Assembly (NCBI GenBank): GCA_022225965.2
Contig: JAKJXP020000060.1
Coordinates: 186,001 to 250,000, forward strand
Direction: 5' to 3'
Source: Diatrype stigma
Lineage: Eukaryota > Ascomycota > Sordariomycetes > Xylariales > Diatrypaceae
DNA: 64,000 bases
Of this stretch, positions 53,733 through 64,000 are shown one piece after another (position 1 is the stretch's first letter; the number at the start of each line of letters is the position of its first letter). A program made the translations under genes and the position numbers. The notes beneath the pieces are model-generated. The model was not told the DNA's origin. It ran no database searches and saw only the letters and a list, made by a program, of their open reading frames with translations.

Positions 53733-55443
53733 TCAATGCGCGTCCGACGTGAACGCGTTGCTGACGCCCAGCAGGGTCATGCCGAGGAAGGCGAAGAAGA
53801 TGCTGAGGTTGCGGTCGTGGTTGAGGCTGAGGCTCTCGACGAAGAGCTGCAGGGCGACGCTGGCCATGATGCCGGCGGTGAGAGCGAAGAGGCAACCGTA
53901 GGCGGCGGCGTCGGGCGTCAGGCGCGTATGGCGAGCGAGCTTGAACCACAGGGCGGCGATGGCGGCGCCGAACGGCTGGCTGAGGCCCCCGAGCGCCGCC
54001 GACCACGCGATAGCCCGCGCGCGGCTGTGCAGCGCTAGGTACAGCGGCAGCGCCATGGCGAAGCCCTCGCTGACGTTGTGCACCGCCAGCGCCAGGAACA
54101 CGTTGAACCCCAGCGATGGGTTCGCGTGATTCGTCGCGTACGTGATGAAGCCCTCTGGAAACTTGTGTAGTGCGATCGCGATCGATGTCTGCAGGCCTAT
54201 GGACAGGAAGGCGTTCTCCGGCACGTGGTGGTGGTGCTGCGCCTCGATGTCCTCAATGGTTCCGGACTCACCAACCACTGTCTCTCCACCCTCCACTTCG
54301 TGATCTTCCTCTCCGTGCGAGTGCGAGTGCAAGTGAGTATTACGGTGCGTTGGGCTTACGGGCGACTCAGTCAGGTGGTCCTCGTCTTCTTCCACTATCG
54401 CCATGCTATCGGAACGTTGTTGCGTAAGGTTGGTCGTGGTGCGGGAAAAGGTCGGTACTCGAGATATTATCCCCCCTGGTCGATTGTTGATATGCTTGAA
54501 ACATTCTTGACCGCATGGATCCGAGTATCCATAGCAAGGCCCCGACTCGTCGCAGTTTGGCTTCGTGTCCTTCACGAATGACATGACCCTCTTAGGCACC
54601 TGAAACATGGACGGTCTTCGCTCTGTTGCAACCGTTTCGCTGCGGTGTAGGTCGGAAACACGATGAGATGGTGTTCCATCAAGAATAGAATCTGTACTCT
54701 CTCGGTCGTGAACATGCCCATTATAATGAGGTTCGGCCGAGGACAACAATGGTGTAGATTCGCTAGCGAGACCGTTCGAAGCTGCTTGGGGCTTCACAGG
54801 GGCGGACTGTTTGCGAACGAGGGAATGACGGTGCCTATTAAAGCCCTTGAAGTATGATGCCTGTCTCCGGCCATGGACATCAGCGTCGTGGAGGTCATCT
54901 ATACCGTGGGGATCGTTGTGAGTATGGTCGCAGTCGACAACGTGTGATGGCAAGAACTGGTGAAACAGCCTCGATATAGCCTGAATGCCAATAAAGCCAG
55001 CAACGAAACAAGCCATGAGGATGAAGCCTGCTGGCTGGTCCGAATAACCACCCTTCTTAAGGTAGCTCTTGGCCTCAGGCAACATGCTATATAGAGACAT
55101 AAATAACTATATATGCGCCTCGGTGTTAGATCTCGATCGCCAAGGTTCACTATGGGGGGTACTGATAAGATCTTACCATAACACCAAAACTCAAACTCAA
55201 TGAGCTTGCCAAAAATTCATTGCTATCCTGGATTCGGAAATCGCGCTTGCTGGGCACGAGACGTACTAGTGAATCGACGCAGATGACGCTGGCCCCCAGT
55301 ACGCACGCTTCAGATCGTGAAGGGTCAGCCCTGAAAATTTACTCACAGGCTTTGGGCTTTGGTGTTGAATTTCACTTACCGATACCGCTCACCACGGACA
55401 TGATCCATCCCCTGGCGTCGTTGCTCACTTCTGCAACCTCCAT
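53733..55443 (-). CDS. ZRT3: ZIP-family zinc transporter, Zrt3-like
   Basis: Three exons on the minus strand, 55443..55380, 55307..55177 and 55106..53733, give 522 residues; donors are GTAAGT and GTAAGA, and the first acceptor is AAG. The N-terminus is RGWIMSVVSGIACVLGASVI, then SLSLSFGVM spliced to LFMSLYSMLPEAKSYL. A long His- and Ser-rich loop (DCDHTHNDPHGIDDLHDADV; HLHSHSHGEEDHE) separates helices 3 and 4. The conserved ZIP metal-site helices are AIALHKFPEGFITYATNHAN and LAVHNVSEGFAMALPLYLAL. Yeast Zrt3 (503 residues) exports stored zinc from the vacuole to the cytosol; a similar role is inferred here. The tail ends SNAFTSDAH after the last helix. Confidence 0.92.
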
Positions 55444-56672
55444 CGTGGCTGCTGTCCACTCGGAACGGGCAACACCCCCTCGTCTTGTGTCTCGATGAAG
55501 TATATCTGGTCGTCTTTCATGAACAGGTGCTAAATTCTAAGCTAGGTCTGAGACAAGTATGAGTTTAGCTGCTGCAATCGTTATTCTGTTCTTGGAGCTG
55601 GAATTGGAGCTGGAAACCGGATGTTCTGATGCCGGATGCTGCTGGATGCTGGTTGCTGAGTCCCTGGCCTTCCAGTTATAAGTCTCTGCTAGTGCGGATT
55701 CAGGTCTGTGGTGGGCTTGAATAACCGACTTCAAATATTGTCTACAAATACAAGGAAAGAAAGGAACGCTCCCGCAATAGCTATATAGAGAAACACTAGG
55801 GAAGTCGATGTCAAGTTTGCATTAACATGAAGGTAGATAGATGGCAGGTTTGAAGTGATGGAAGGTTCGAAGGTTGAGACGACCTTGGAGCCTCTACTAT
55901 GTACGTACAAGTAGGGAACCTTGGAAGGTTTACAACTGCCGTTAGCTGCCTACAAAGGAGATACCTAAAAAAGGTACTTGTTCCGTATAGCGGTTGCAGT
56001 GGATTGTCATTGTACCGATGCCCTGAAACGCGGGCGGTGAAATCGCCTATGATGGAATGCCAAGAACGGGATCGTGAGAACCTTGATGGACATCCTTTTA
56101 GGTCATGTCAGCGTCAATGGGCTGAAAGGGACTGGCAGAATTGGCAGTTCCATACAAAGTAGGTTCTGTATTGAACAAGGGACCCCCACCAGCCTTGACA
56201 GGGGCTAATCAGATCCATATCTATGTACATGCAGGTACGTACTTCCATGGCACAAAGTCCGAAAATCAGCGGCGGGCAGTCTAAGCTTACATAATAAGTA
56301 CTGTATAGGTAGGTAGGTACCTCATGGAACCTCAGCACCTGCAGCTTGGCATGTCTGTCTGAGTGCCTTAAGGCGCGGGGGTTTCAATATTGAGTTGAAA
56401 ATGCTCCTTGAGCCATTTCAGTTGAGTGGTATTCCGAAATCCTTGGGACAGCCTTTTGGCGGCAAAGTCAACCATCGAATTACCCCCTCACGCGCTATAG
56501 TATCTCGGGATGTTCGTTGTCGCCGTTCCAAAACTTCCAAAGGCAATAACCAATCACTAGAGGGGTAAAGTGAGGCAGCCGAGGAACAGCTAAAAAGCAC
56601 CTTTGGAAGACATTACTGATTAAGTTGCACATTTCTTTATTGTGCCTCGCATAGTCGATTTTGTCCAGCTCA
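55444..56672. other. spacer, no gene seen
   Basis: About 1.2 kb upstream of both the zinc transporter and the DUF6604-type locus. Contains GGAGCTGGAATTGGAGCTGG and TGCTGGATGCTGG repeats (55590-55655) and GTAGGTAGGTAGGTACC near 56308. No gene was recognised. Confidence 0.4.
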
Positions 56673-59637
56673 ATGGCGTCTCAGAACACCTACCTCGCAT
56701 ACAAGCGGGACACCAGGCACTTACTATACTGGATGATTCGGGCATCAAACAACATCATCAAGTCTTCGCCGACGGCTGAAGACGATGCCACGGAGCCCCT
56801 GAACACCACCGGTCAAATTACCGTGTCGGACATAGTACTCATGTCCAAACGCATTGCAAAGCACATCAACCCAGTGCCAGCCGTCATCTACGAACTGTTC
56901 CAGTCAGTCATAGAAGCGAGAACGACCACCTATGCCGCCTTTTAGCAGATTGTTTCGAAGAAACCGGATGCAGAAATCGAGAAGAGCAATGCTTCTCACA
57001 AGTACTTCATCGATTCTCTAACCGAGGCCTTTGAGGCTCTTGGTGGCCAAATATGGCAATCCAGGGCGAAGACCGAAGATGACAAGAATAAGACGACAGA
57101 CCAAATAGAAAAAGTGGTATTCTCCAACAAGTTTAATGCGCTCAATCTCAACACGTCAAAGGAAGGCGATGAAGACGAGGGGGTCATCAACGACGATGAT
57201 TCTGACCCAGAAGATGAACCTGCGGCGGGTCCTCAGAGACGCCAACACAAGAAATCTTCCGGCAAAGGGAAGAAGGGCAAGAAAGGGAAGAAGCCTAAAA
57301 AGAAGCAAAGGCCCGCAGCAACCAAGGATACGAACCTGGACGATGAGCTACCGGATTATCGAAGGCGAAAGTGGCATTGTGACCGAATATCTCATGGCTG
57401 TCTATGCCCTTTTCCGGGAATGGACCAAGCTTCGGAACTATGTACAGGACCTCTGGAAAGAGGTGGCATATGAAGACCTCAATGGTGCGGTGGCTGGATG
57501 TGTCTCAAACCTGGCCATTGCGATGGTAAAGCGGACAGGGTCAGCAATGTTCGTCGATTTCCCCGGCCACGATTCATACGAGACCGTCATGCAGACTATC
57601 ACACGCGGAGATCCTGAGAAAGCTCAGAGCAATTTCACCTTGACGCTATACTCACATGAACCGGGGCCAAGGGCTGGAATTACCCGAAAGGTTGAGGAGA
57701 CAAAATTGGATGTTAAGGAGCAGTTTTCGATATACACTTATCAGAACCTTCTTGATTTCATAACTGATTTCCAGAGGACTCGCAGCGGCAAACCATCTAG
57801 ATAGATGCTTGCTGAGATTCAGGGTTGGGATCCCAATTTCGACCTCCAGCGAGCCACCAACGAACAGAGGCTTAAGTGGCGTCGAGCGTACACTATAAAC
57901 TGGCTTTATGACCTTGTCAATCTCTTTTCGTCTATTGTCGTGCAACGCAACACCCTGAAGGGTCAGCACCATCTCTACGAAAGAGTAGACTGGTCTATCC
58001 AAGGCCCATGGAATGTACATCGTCGTCTTTTCGGTCTGAATGAATTTGCTGGTACGATAACCTCACTTGCAATGCAGAAGCAAGGTACAGACGTCCGCCA
58101 AAAGATACTACCTTATCACGTCTTTCAACTCCAGTGTATCGTTGACTCGATGACGGTATCCCGTGGATGGTCGCTAAGTGGCCTCAGAGGACATGTTCTC
58201 CACCCCCCTGCAAAGACATTTAGGCCCAGAAGAGATGTTGATCTATTCCTTGACCGTCAGAACGAAAGGACTTGCTCAGGGTACCTGCAGGCAGTTGATG
58301 TCCTTAAACAATTCTTTGAAAAGGATGGAATATTGCATGGAAACCCTGAACGCCATCGCAACCACTTCGAGCTATTGAAGGGCATCCAAGAGGATTTCAT
58401 CAACTGGCTCGGTGAAACCAAATATATGTACGGCTTTACTACCATTCCACCATCTCGGTTCTCCAATACAAACGCGAATGGCCTATGGGAATACTCGCCA
58501 TTCCTATGCGGCGTCGGTCTCATGGAAGGCCTCGAATTAGCATACTTGATGGGTATGCTACTATTGGATCGAATGCCAGAGCCTTTCTGCTTGGTTCACC
58601 TACACAATATGCTGGTACAGAAAGGCTACATTTCTCAGCCAGTTGGATTATATGCCAGCTTAGAGGACATCTATGCGACCGCCTTTTTCGTCGGGGGAAA
58701 AATCCCTACTTCTGACTTCGGCCAAGCTTTCCTTGAAAGAGTCAACGCGAGCTCGTCTCGCCGCGCCGAGTTCAAACGACGTTCTTTAGCGCGAACAGCT
58801 GCAAAGACGGCCGTAGACGTTCATGGTGTGATGGACGTCAATGCAAATCGATTCTTCAGAACCAATTCAACTCTGGCGTTGTACCGCCAAGCGGATTGGA
58901 ATCCTGACCGAATACCCGAAAGCGACATCCAGGAACGATCCGCATTGGCTATAATGCGTCTTGCCCAAACTAAACAAGTGGTTGATCCAGTAACAGGCAA
59001 AACACGATTCGAAGACACAGAGCTAGTCTCTCGGGAGAGGGCTGTCGGTATAGATGAAGAAGTACTGCTAAAAACGACATCCGACTTGCGCAAAATACTC
59101 ACAAATGACAATATGGAGACCCCGGAAGCTCTGAAGGCCTTCATCCCGGAAGGACAACATATGGATTCAACTTCTAGACCCACTCAGAAGATTGGCGAGA
59201 GCACCAAGGCTAGCCAAAAGCCGGGTGATTTCGAAATTTCAGGGGTGAACGCCTTAGAGCTCCTCAAATCCGACATCTACAACGACGTGTGTGGTGGCGT
59301 GCCATTATCAAGTCTCAACTTTATCTGGGTTATGGTACGATTTATGATGTTGTTCACGCAGTTCGAGGAGCGCTTGAGCCAATTGAGAAACCCACTCTAT
59401 GTGCGTGCTTACGAGACGGATAGAGAGTGGTTCCAGGAGAAAAGGCTAGGCCTGACCGTGCTGGCATTGTTTGAGCAGGATGAAGAGTGTTTGAAGATCA
59501 TGGCGAGAGAATTTGAGAGTCCGAGGGCCGGGTTCATGAATCACGTCTATTGGGAAGACTTGCAAGGCATTGGGGAGAGGATGAGTAGATCGAAGAGAGG
59601 AGAGCATGATCAGACGCCGGATTGTACTGTGATGTAG
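56673..59637 (+). pseudogene. broken DUF6604-type gene
   Basis: A coding region of almost 3 kb that would give close to 990 residues is interrupted three times. The start reads MASQNTYLAYKRDTRHLLYW, the N-terminal signature of fungal DUF6604 proteins. A TAG at 56943-56945 interrupts TYAAF/QIVSKKPD. Near 57350-57368 the frame moves by +1 between DDELPDY and RIIEGESGIVTEYL. A second TAG at 57802-57804 interrupts KPSR/MLAEIQGWDP. From 57805 an intact frame of 610 codons continues to 59637. No introns with usable donors and acceptors remove the stops. Before the shift there is a Lys/Gly-rich low-complexity segment (KGKKGKKGKKPKKKQ). The function of the family is unknown. Because the sequence is otherwise well preserved, the damage is recent, or one or more changes could be assembly errors. 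Confidence 0.75.
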
Positions 59638-60383
59638 CCAGGTGCTTCGGCTACAAGGCATGTGCTCAAAGTATCAGACCCCCTTTTCTTACCAACGCTA
59701 AGATCCAGGGTTATCATCCACTTGACGAAGCTCTGGACCAGCTTTTGAATCTAAGCAATTCATGCTTTCAGCAACTGTTTAATAAGCCGTTATAAGAGCA
59801 CAAGTCCAGAACTAATACTGTCGAGATCAACTGAAGTTAGAATGTTTTCTTAATATGAACTGTCGAACTAGCGCAATTGTCTGGACGCAGGTCACCAGGT
59901 GGTTATCTACATTTATAACATTTCAGCGGCTATGCATAGCAGCATATGAAGCTGATTGAACATCTTGGATTTCCTGTTAAGGTTAAGGTACAGGAATATT
60001 CAAGAAGCGCGATTTTGACTTAACACAATGATGGGGGTAAGACAGGTAGTAATTATAGCTTTCTCCCTATGAAAGCTAAGGTTCTGGGTGTAGCTAACCA
60101 GCTTGGTGATGGCATTGAGCGCAGGCTTACAATTCTACAAATACACGAAGTAAATTATTCTCATACATCCTTGATAACAGAATCATTGGTGTTGAGCATA
60201 TTCTGATCAAAAAGTACTCACGCCATGGAAATAGAAAGCTCTAAGCAGAAGTAGCCCCTTCAAGTAAAGCTCGACGCTCAGGCTATATACCTCCAAGTAT
60301 GGGCAGCCCTCTACGACAACGTCGAAGAGAGACTAGCTAGCCAAGACCAAGAGCAACACTGCAACTTCGAACTCCCCTTCCCT
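59638..60383. other. spacer, no gene seen
   Basis: AT-rich sequence between the converging DUF6604-type locus and the DUF1264 gene. No frame, repeat or RNA gene was recognised. Confidence 0.4.
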
Positions 60384-61212
60384 TCACATGGAATTGCGCC
60401 GCTTCCAGCAAGAATCGGCATCGGGGTGGATCTCGGGCTCCTCGATGTCCCTGCGGAGCTCCTTCTTGCGGCGCCAGTCGGTGCCGAAGCGGGCGTCGCG
60501 CTTGCCGACCTCCCGCTCGAAGTCGAACTGGCCGGGGGCCGTGAAGCTCGTCATGAGCTGCGGTTCGCCGAGCGGCAGGGCGTCGCCGCGGTCCGTCTGC
60601 CAGAGGTGGTAGACCTTGCCGTAGAGGCCGACGACGTGGCGCATCTCGGCGGTCTCGGCGGCCTCCCAGGCGCGCTGCGAGACCGGGCCGCGCGGGCCCG
60701 GCATCACCAGCATCCCCGACTTCACCTCGAACACGTGCGAGTGCCACAGCCGCCGCTCGTCCGCGGGAAGCGTCGCGTACAGCGCCGGCGTGATCATGTA
60801 CTCGATCCCGATCAGCCGCGCGTTGGGGCCCGGCCCGTCGTATAGGATGCATTGCCGGACGTCTGGTGAGGGGGGGGGGGGGGGGGGGGTCAACTAAGTC
60901 AGTAGGGCAGGTTACATATATATAAGGGGAAGCAATCACTTGCCTTCGCTGAGGTGAGCGCAGTAGTGGTTCGTCTCCACGTGACGGCCGGGCTCATCTG
61001 CGTAGGTGTGGAAGGCATTCAGATGGGCACACAGCTGTTTGACTGGTTGGAAATCCTAAGTGCGTGTGTCAATACACAAGATGAACCCTTCCGATGAAAT
61101 CTAGCCAGAAACAAAATACCTGTAACATAGAGGCGCCGGTCTCCAGCACCTTGTCTTCCATGGGGACGGGGCCACCGGGGACATTCTCTGGCCCTGTCGA
61201 TGTAGACGCCAT
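60384..61212 (-). CDS. DUF1264/oil-body-associated (OBAP) family protein
   Basis: Three exons on the minus strand, 61212..61120, 61055..60944 and 60862..60384, give 227 residues. The second intron (60943..60863, 81 nt) starts with GC (AAG/GCAAGT) instead of GT and ends CACCAG after a run of about 20 C. Splicing it restores [17 protein letters not shown]. Conserved family blocks are [20 protein letters not shown], then [39 protein letters not shown], and [20 protein letters not shown] with PQLM. Plant members coat oil bodies; the fungal role is unknown, though several His residues (HYC, HSH, YHLW) are invariant in the family as I know it. Co-location on this contig with a DGAT1-type enzyme 30 kb away is not evidence of a shared pathway. 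Confidence 0.88.
60863..60943 (-). other. GC-AG intron with poly-C tract
   Basis: Non-canonical donor AAG/GCAAGT, matching the consensus of the minor GC-AG class, in the DUF1264 gene. The acceptor CACCAG follows a run of about 20 C (20 G at 60870-60889 on the plus strand) in place of the usual mixed pyrimidine tract. A branch-site-like CTGACTTAG lies upstream of the C run. Confidence 0.8.
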
Positions 61213-62438
61213 GACGAGCTTGCTCTTAATGTAGTTTTGTCGGAAGTCGAGAATCAGAAAGAAAAACTGGCTAATGCTTCGTATTTCGCAATGGCAAAGG
61301 GAGATCGTCTATTGAATTGTTTTCAATGACCACCTGCACTATGAGAACCGAAATATGACTACATCTTGAAGTATGTTAACCAGTCTGACAGACGCTGATG
61401 TCATGACTTCAACATCCCCCACCCAAATAGGAATACAAACAGTTCCCCTGAGTCCTGATTCCCGTAGGTACCTAATTAGCTATTAGAAGCTTGGAGGAAA
61501 CACCCACTGGGATCTAAATAATGCGCAATCGCCAATTGACCCCGCTACAGTATACCTATCAGCACATATGTAGGTAAGTAGGTAGTCAGGTTGGAGATTC
61601 AGAACTCCAATCCATGGACTGTTTTAATCGCAGAGGTACGACGGTACGACGGTATGTATGTATGTATGTAATTTAGAGTCAGGGGCGACCTTGCGATGGT
61701 CTACTTGCCTGCTTACGTCATCGTGAGCTCTCCCCTCACCCCCTAGGGCCTATGAGCGCGCCCCCTCAGGTTCCAGCTAACGTTACGAAGGTCGCGGCCA
61801 AAAGTAAGTAGCCATGATAAGACTACTCCACAGTACGCCACAGAGAGTACAGTAACATACAGTGTTCAGCACTAATGCCCCCGGAAGCTTTTCTTCCAAA
61901 GGGGGCTTAGTTGATGTGCTTCAGCGAATGAAGCGCTAGCATTACCTGTATTACAGCGTATTAGGCCTAAACACAGTTAAGCTTGAAGATTTGCCATACT
62001 GTCCCAAGCCGTACCTGAGGCTACTTACTTTTGGCCGCGACCTTCGTACAGCGTTAACGGCAGCGTCCGTGGTGGGCCCACCGAATGCCGAGCTTGTCTC
62101 TCCCATGGGCCGGGAACCCCGACTTCAATTGTCCAACCAATGCGAGTCGAGACAGGGAACTTATCGAACTTATCAACGACAACAAACAAATCAACCGAGG
62201 AGTACGACTGGATTCGATACGCTACCACTGCTGCTGCTGCTGCTGCTGTTGCTGCTACTACTGCTACTGTACGGGACAGTACATCCGCGCGACCGTTGGA
62301 GAATAAGACAATCAATAAGCCCAATCGAGTCGACTCGGCTACTACGAACAGCTCAGGCTACGTCAAGCAGTCCACCAACGATGCGCCATCCCGTCTAGGT
62401 TACACACGATTGTCGCCAATCCAATCCATTTCAATCCA
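61213..62438. other. divergent intergenic region with CTG repeat
   Basis: About 1.2 kb. GTACGACGGTACGACGG and TATG tetranucleotide repeats lie near 61640-61670, and a CTG trinucleotide run at 62228-62270. An open frame across the CTG run (poly-Leu) is not a gene. Confidence 0.45.
62228..62270. repeat. CTG trinucleotide microsatellite
   Basis: Seven uninterrupted CTG copies (62228-62248), then interrupted CTG/CTA units to about 62270. It lies some 170 bp before the ATG of the DUF4484-type gene, probably in its promoter or 5' UTR. Confidence 0.85.
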
Positions 62439-64000
62439 ATGGCCACCGCCCGTCGAGGCCAGCCGGAGCTGCACGTCCGCCTGCCCTCAACCTCGTCGGG
62501 TTCCCAGGTCGCGGCCGCATCCGACCTACCTCCGATATCCGCCCTGTTCCTGATCGAGTTCGACGTCAAGGCCGGATACACCATATCATGGAAGGAGCAC
62601 AAGCCCGGCGTCGAGCTCGAGGGTGTGGTGGAATATAAGTCGCTCCCCTCGGGCTTGCATACCGTCTCGGACGACCTGATATACTTCGTGCACGAGGGAC
62701 ATGCAGGGCTCAGCGCTTTCATCAACGCTCCCGTCGACGACAGCGAGACGCGTAATGCGCGTATGCTGGCTGTTGGCGTACTGGTTCCCTTGAGCTATGG
62801 TCGGCTAGGGAGGGCTTGGAAGCATGCCGAAAACCTGAAAGACTTGGCGTCGTATGTTACGAGAGGACAATTTTGGTGTATCAAACACTTGACAGCCATT
62901 CACTAACCACCACGAACAGGCAGTCAGCTGTGGACGCGAAGGAGACCAGCTCTTTATCGCAGTACTGGGAGAAGCACCATGCCAGGGACCATGAAATATC
63001 ACAGCCAGAACGACCTCCAGCGAAACCCCCGACCGAGACACCCATTGTCAGCTTCCAGACTTCTCCGAAACCGCGCGGTCATGCTAGGAATCGTTCCATG
63101 TCAGACGGAGCAGCCCTTATAGCACCCGGACACAAACTGTCTCCCTACCATCCCGCCTGGAGCTTGACGCGGTTACTCGACACATTCGGACCTCTCATCT
63201 TCCCTATACAACGCGCTGCTTTGCTACGAAAGCGCATCCTGATTTCTTGCCACGCACCTGTACATGAAATATGTAATTTTGGTCAGTACTCCCATCTCCC
63301 ACCCTTCCAGCCTCGCTCTCCCTAACCAAACCGTCCGTATCTAATGCAATACATAGTCTATAACATATCCATCCTCTCCAACATCCCGCTCTCCACTTTC
63401 GAGATCCTCCCGGCCAACAAATCCGCGCCTCACCGGCTACGGCCGCTCTTCACCGTCGGCGTGCACGACATCCCCTTCCTAGTCGCCGGCGCGAGGTTCT
63501 CCCCCTCGGCGTTGGAGGACCACGGGGCGGGCTGGGTAGCGTGCACCACGGACAGCATCCTGGCCACCAAGGACACCCTGTGCGACATGCTGATCACGAT
63601 GCCGCCGGCCTACGCCGAGCAGGCCCGCGAGCACGTCTGGCCGACGGTCGAGTGCCCGCGCGGCGTGCCCGCGAAGGCCACGCAGCGCGACCTGCGGCGG
63701 TACCGCTCGCTGCGCGCCGGGCTGTCGCGTCTGCAACGGCCGCCGCAGCCACAGCAACAGACCCCAACATCAGGCATCATACCTGTTAGCAGGACAACAA
63801 CGGACCCACCGGGAAGCCCGGAATCCAACACGGTCCTCTTGACCGAGGACGACGAGCGCGCCCTCGCCGAGCCTCTCACCTGGGCCGCCCTCGCCTACAG
63901 CGGCTTCATGTGGTGGGCGTCGGCCGGCGAGCAGGCGCGGTCCGACGAGGCCGAGGAGGCGGCTCACGACGCCGCGCTGCTGGCCGGCCTGTCCTACTCG
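62439..64000 (+). CDS. DUF4484/LCHN (DENN-related) protein, partial
   Basis: Three exons are visible, 62439..62851, 62920..63281 and 63357..>64000, giving 473 codons before the window ends; the 3' end is missing. Donors are GTATGT and GTCAGT. The start has ISALFLIEFDVKAGYTISWK, the longin-like first strand and helix of DENN modules. It is followed by LEGVVEYKSLPSGLHTVSDD, LIYFVHEGHAGLSAF, and LAVGVLVPLSYGRLGRAWKH. After a disordered linker come HPAWSLTRLLDTFGPLIFPI, VYNISILSNIPLS, and RPLFTVGVHDIPFLV, then WVACTTDSIL. This pattern fits the Avl9/LCHN/Anr2 group of uncharacterised membrane-trafficking proteins, some of which act as Rab exchange factors. The linker near 145-205 is Pro/Ser-rich. 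Function is inferred from family only. Confidence 0.8.

Noticed and set aside
61991..62398. Poly-Leu containing frame across the CTG repeat
   Set aside because: Produced by the microsatellite; it lies upstream of and partly beside the real DUF4484-type start.

Overview
The window is about 64 kb of nuclear DNA from a filamentous ascomycete (Pezizomycotina, most likely Sordariomycetes). The evidence is gene architecture: spliced genes with short (about 50-110 nt) GT-AG introns, branch sites close to TACTAAC or CTAAC, genes on both strands without operons, GC-rich coding sequence between AT-richer spacers, and protein families found together in Pezizomycotina. The genus cannot be settled from the sequence alone. 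Many spacers carry short ACCT/AGGT/GGTACC-type repeats and palindromes. One 10-N assembly gap flanked by G and C homopolymers lies near 28.9 kb.

Layout, left to right. 0-12 kb is an accessory block: a small SANT/Myb-like protein (-), a very divergent but apparently intact four-exon histone H3-like gene (+, 2499-3091), a GABA/choline-type amino-acid permease (+), a seven-exon MFS sugar transporter with paired CreA-type sites upstream (+), and a secreted protein of unknown function (+). 13-25 kb holds an acidic-loop MFS transporter (-), a TPR/DnaJ co-chaperone of the DNAJC7 type (-) and RRP9 of the U3 snoRNP (+). 26-41 kb holds a covalent-FAD oxidase (-), a DGAT1/sterol acyltransferase-type MBOAT enzyme (-), the cleavage/polyadenylation factor PFS2 (+), mitochondrial nuclease NUC1 (-) and a short-chain dehydrogenase (-). 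43-56 kb holds SEC63 (-), STE14-type isoprenylcysteine methyltransferase (-), a NodL/Maa-type acetyltransferase (+), a small TMEM170-like membrane protein (-), a PEX8-like peroxin (+) and a ZRT3-like zinc transporter (-). 56-64 kb holds a broken DUF6604-type gene (+), a DUF1264/OBAP gene with a GC-AG intron (-) and the 5' part of a DUF4484/DENN-related gene (+) that runs off the window.

Functional grouping: most of the right half is conserved housekeeping (ER import, prenyl-protein methylation, peroxisome import, zinc release, rRNA and mRNA 3'-end processing, neutral lipid synthesis). The left end and the FAD oxidase, SDR and DUF6604 loci look accessory. No secondary-metabolite backbone gene, CRISPR array, rRNA, convincing tRNA or intact transposon was seen.

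The observations most worth following are the divergent H3-like gene, an in-frame 94-codon extension with a membrane segment behind the UGA stop of the DNAJC7-type gene, the TMEM170-like gene that can only be seen by splicing an 11-nt first coding exon, and the GC-AG/poly-C intron in the DUF1264 gene. All exon coordinates were derived by eye from splice signals, frame continuity and family resemblance; no alignment or search was run.
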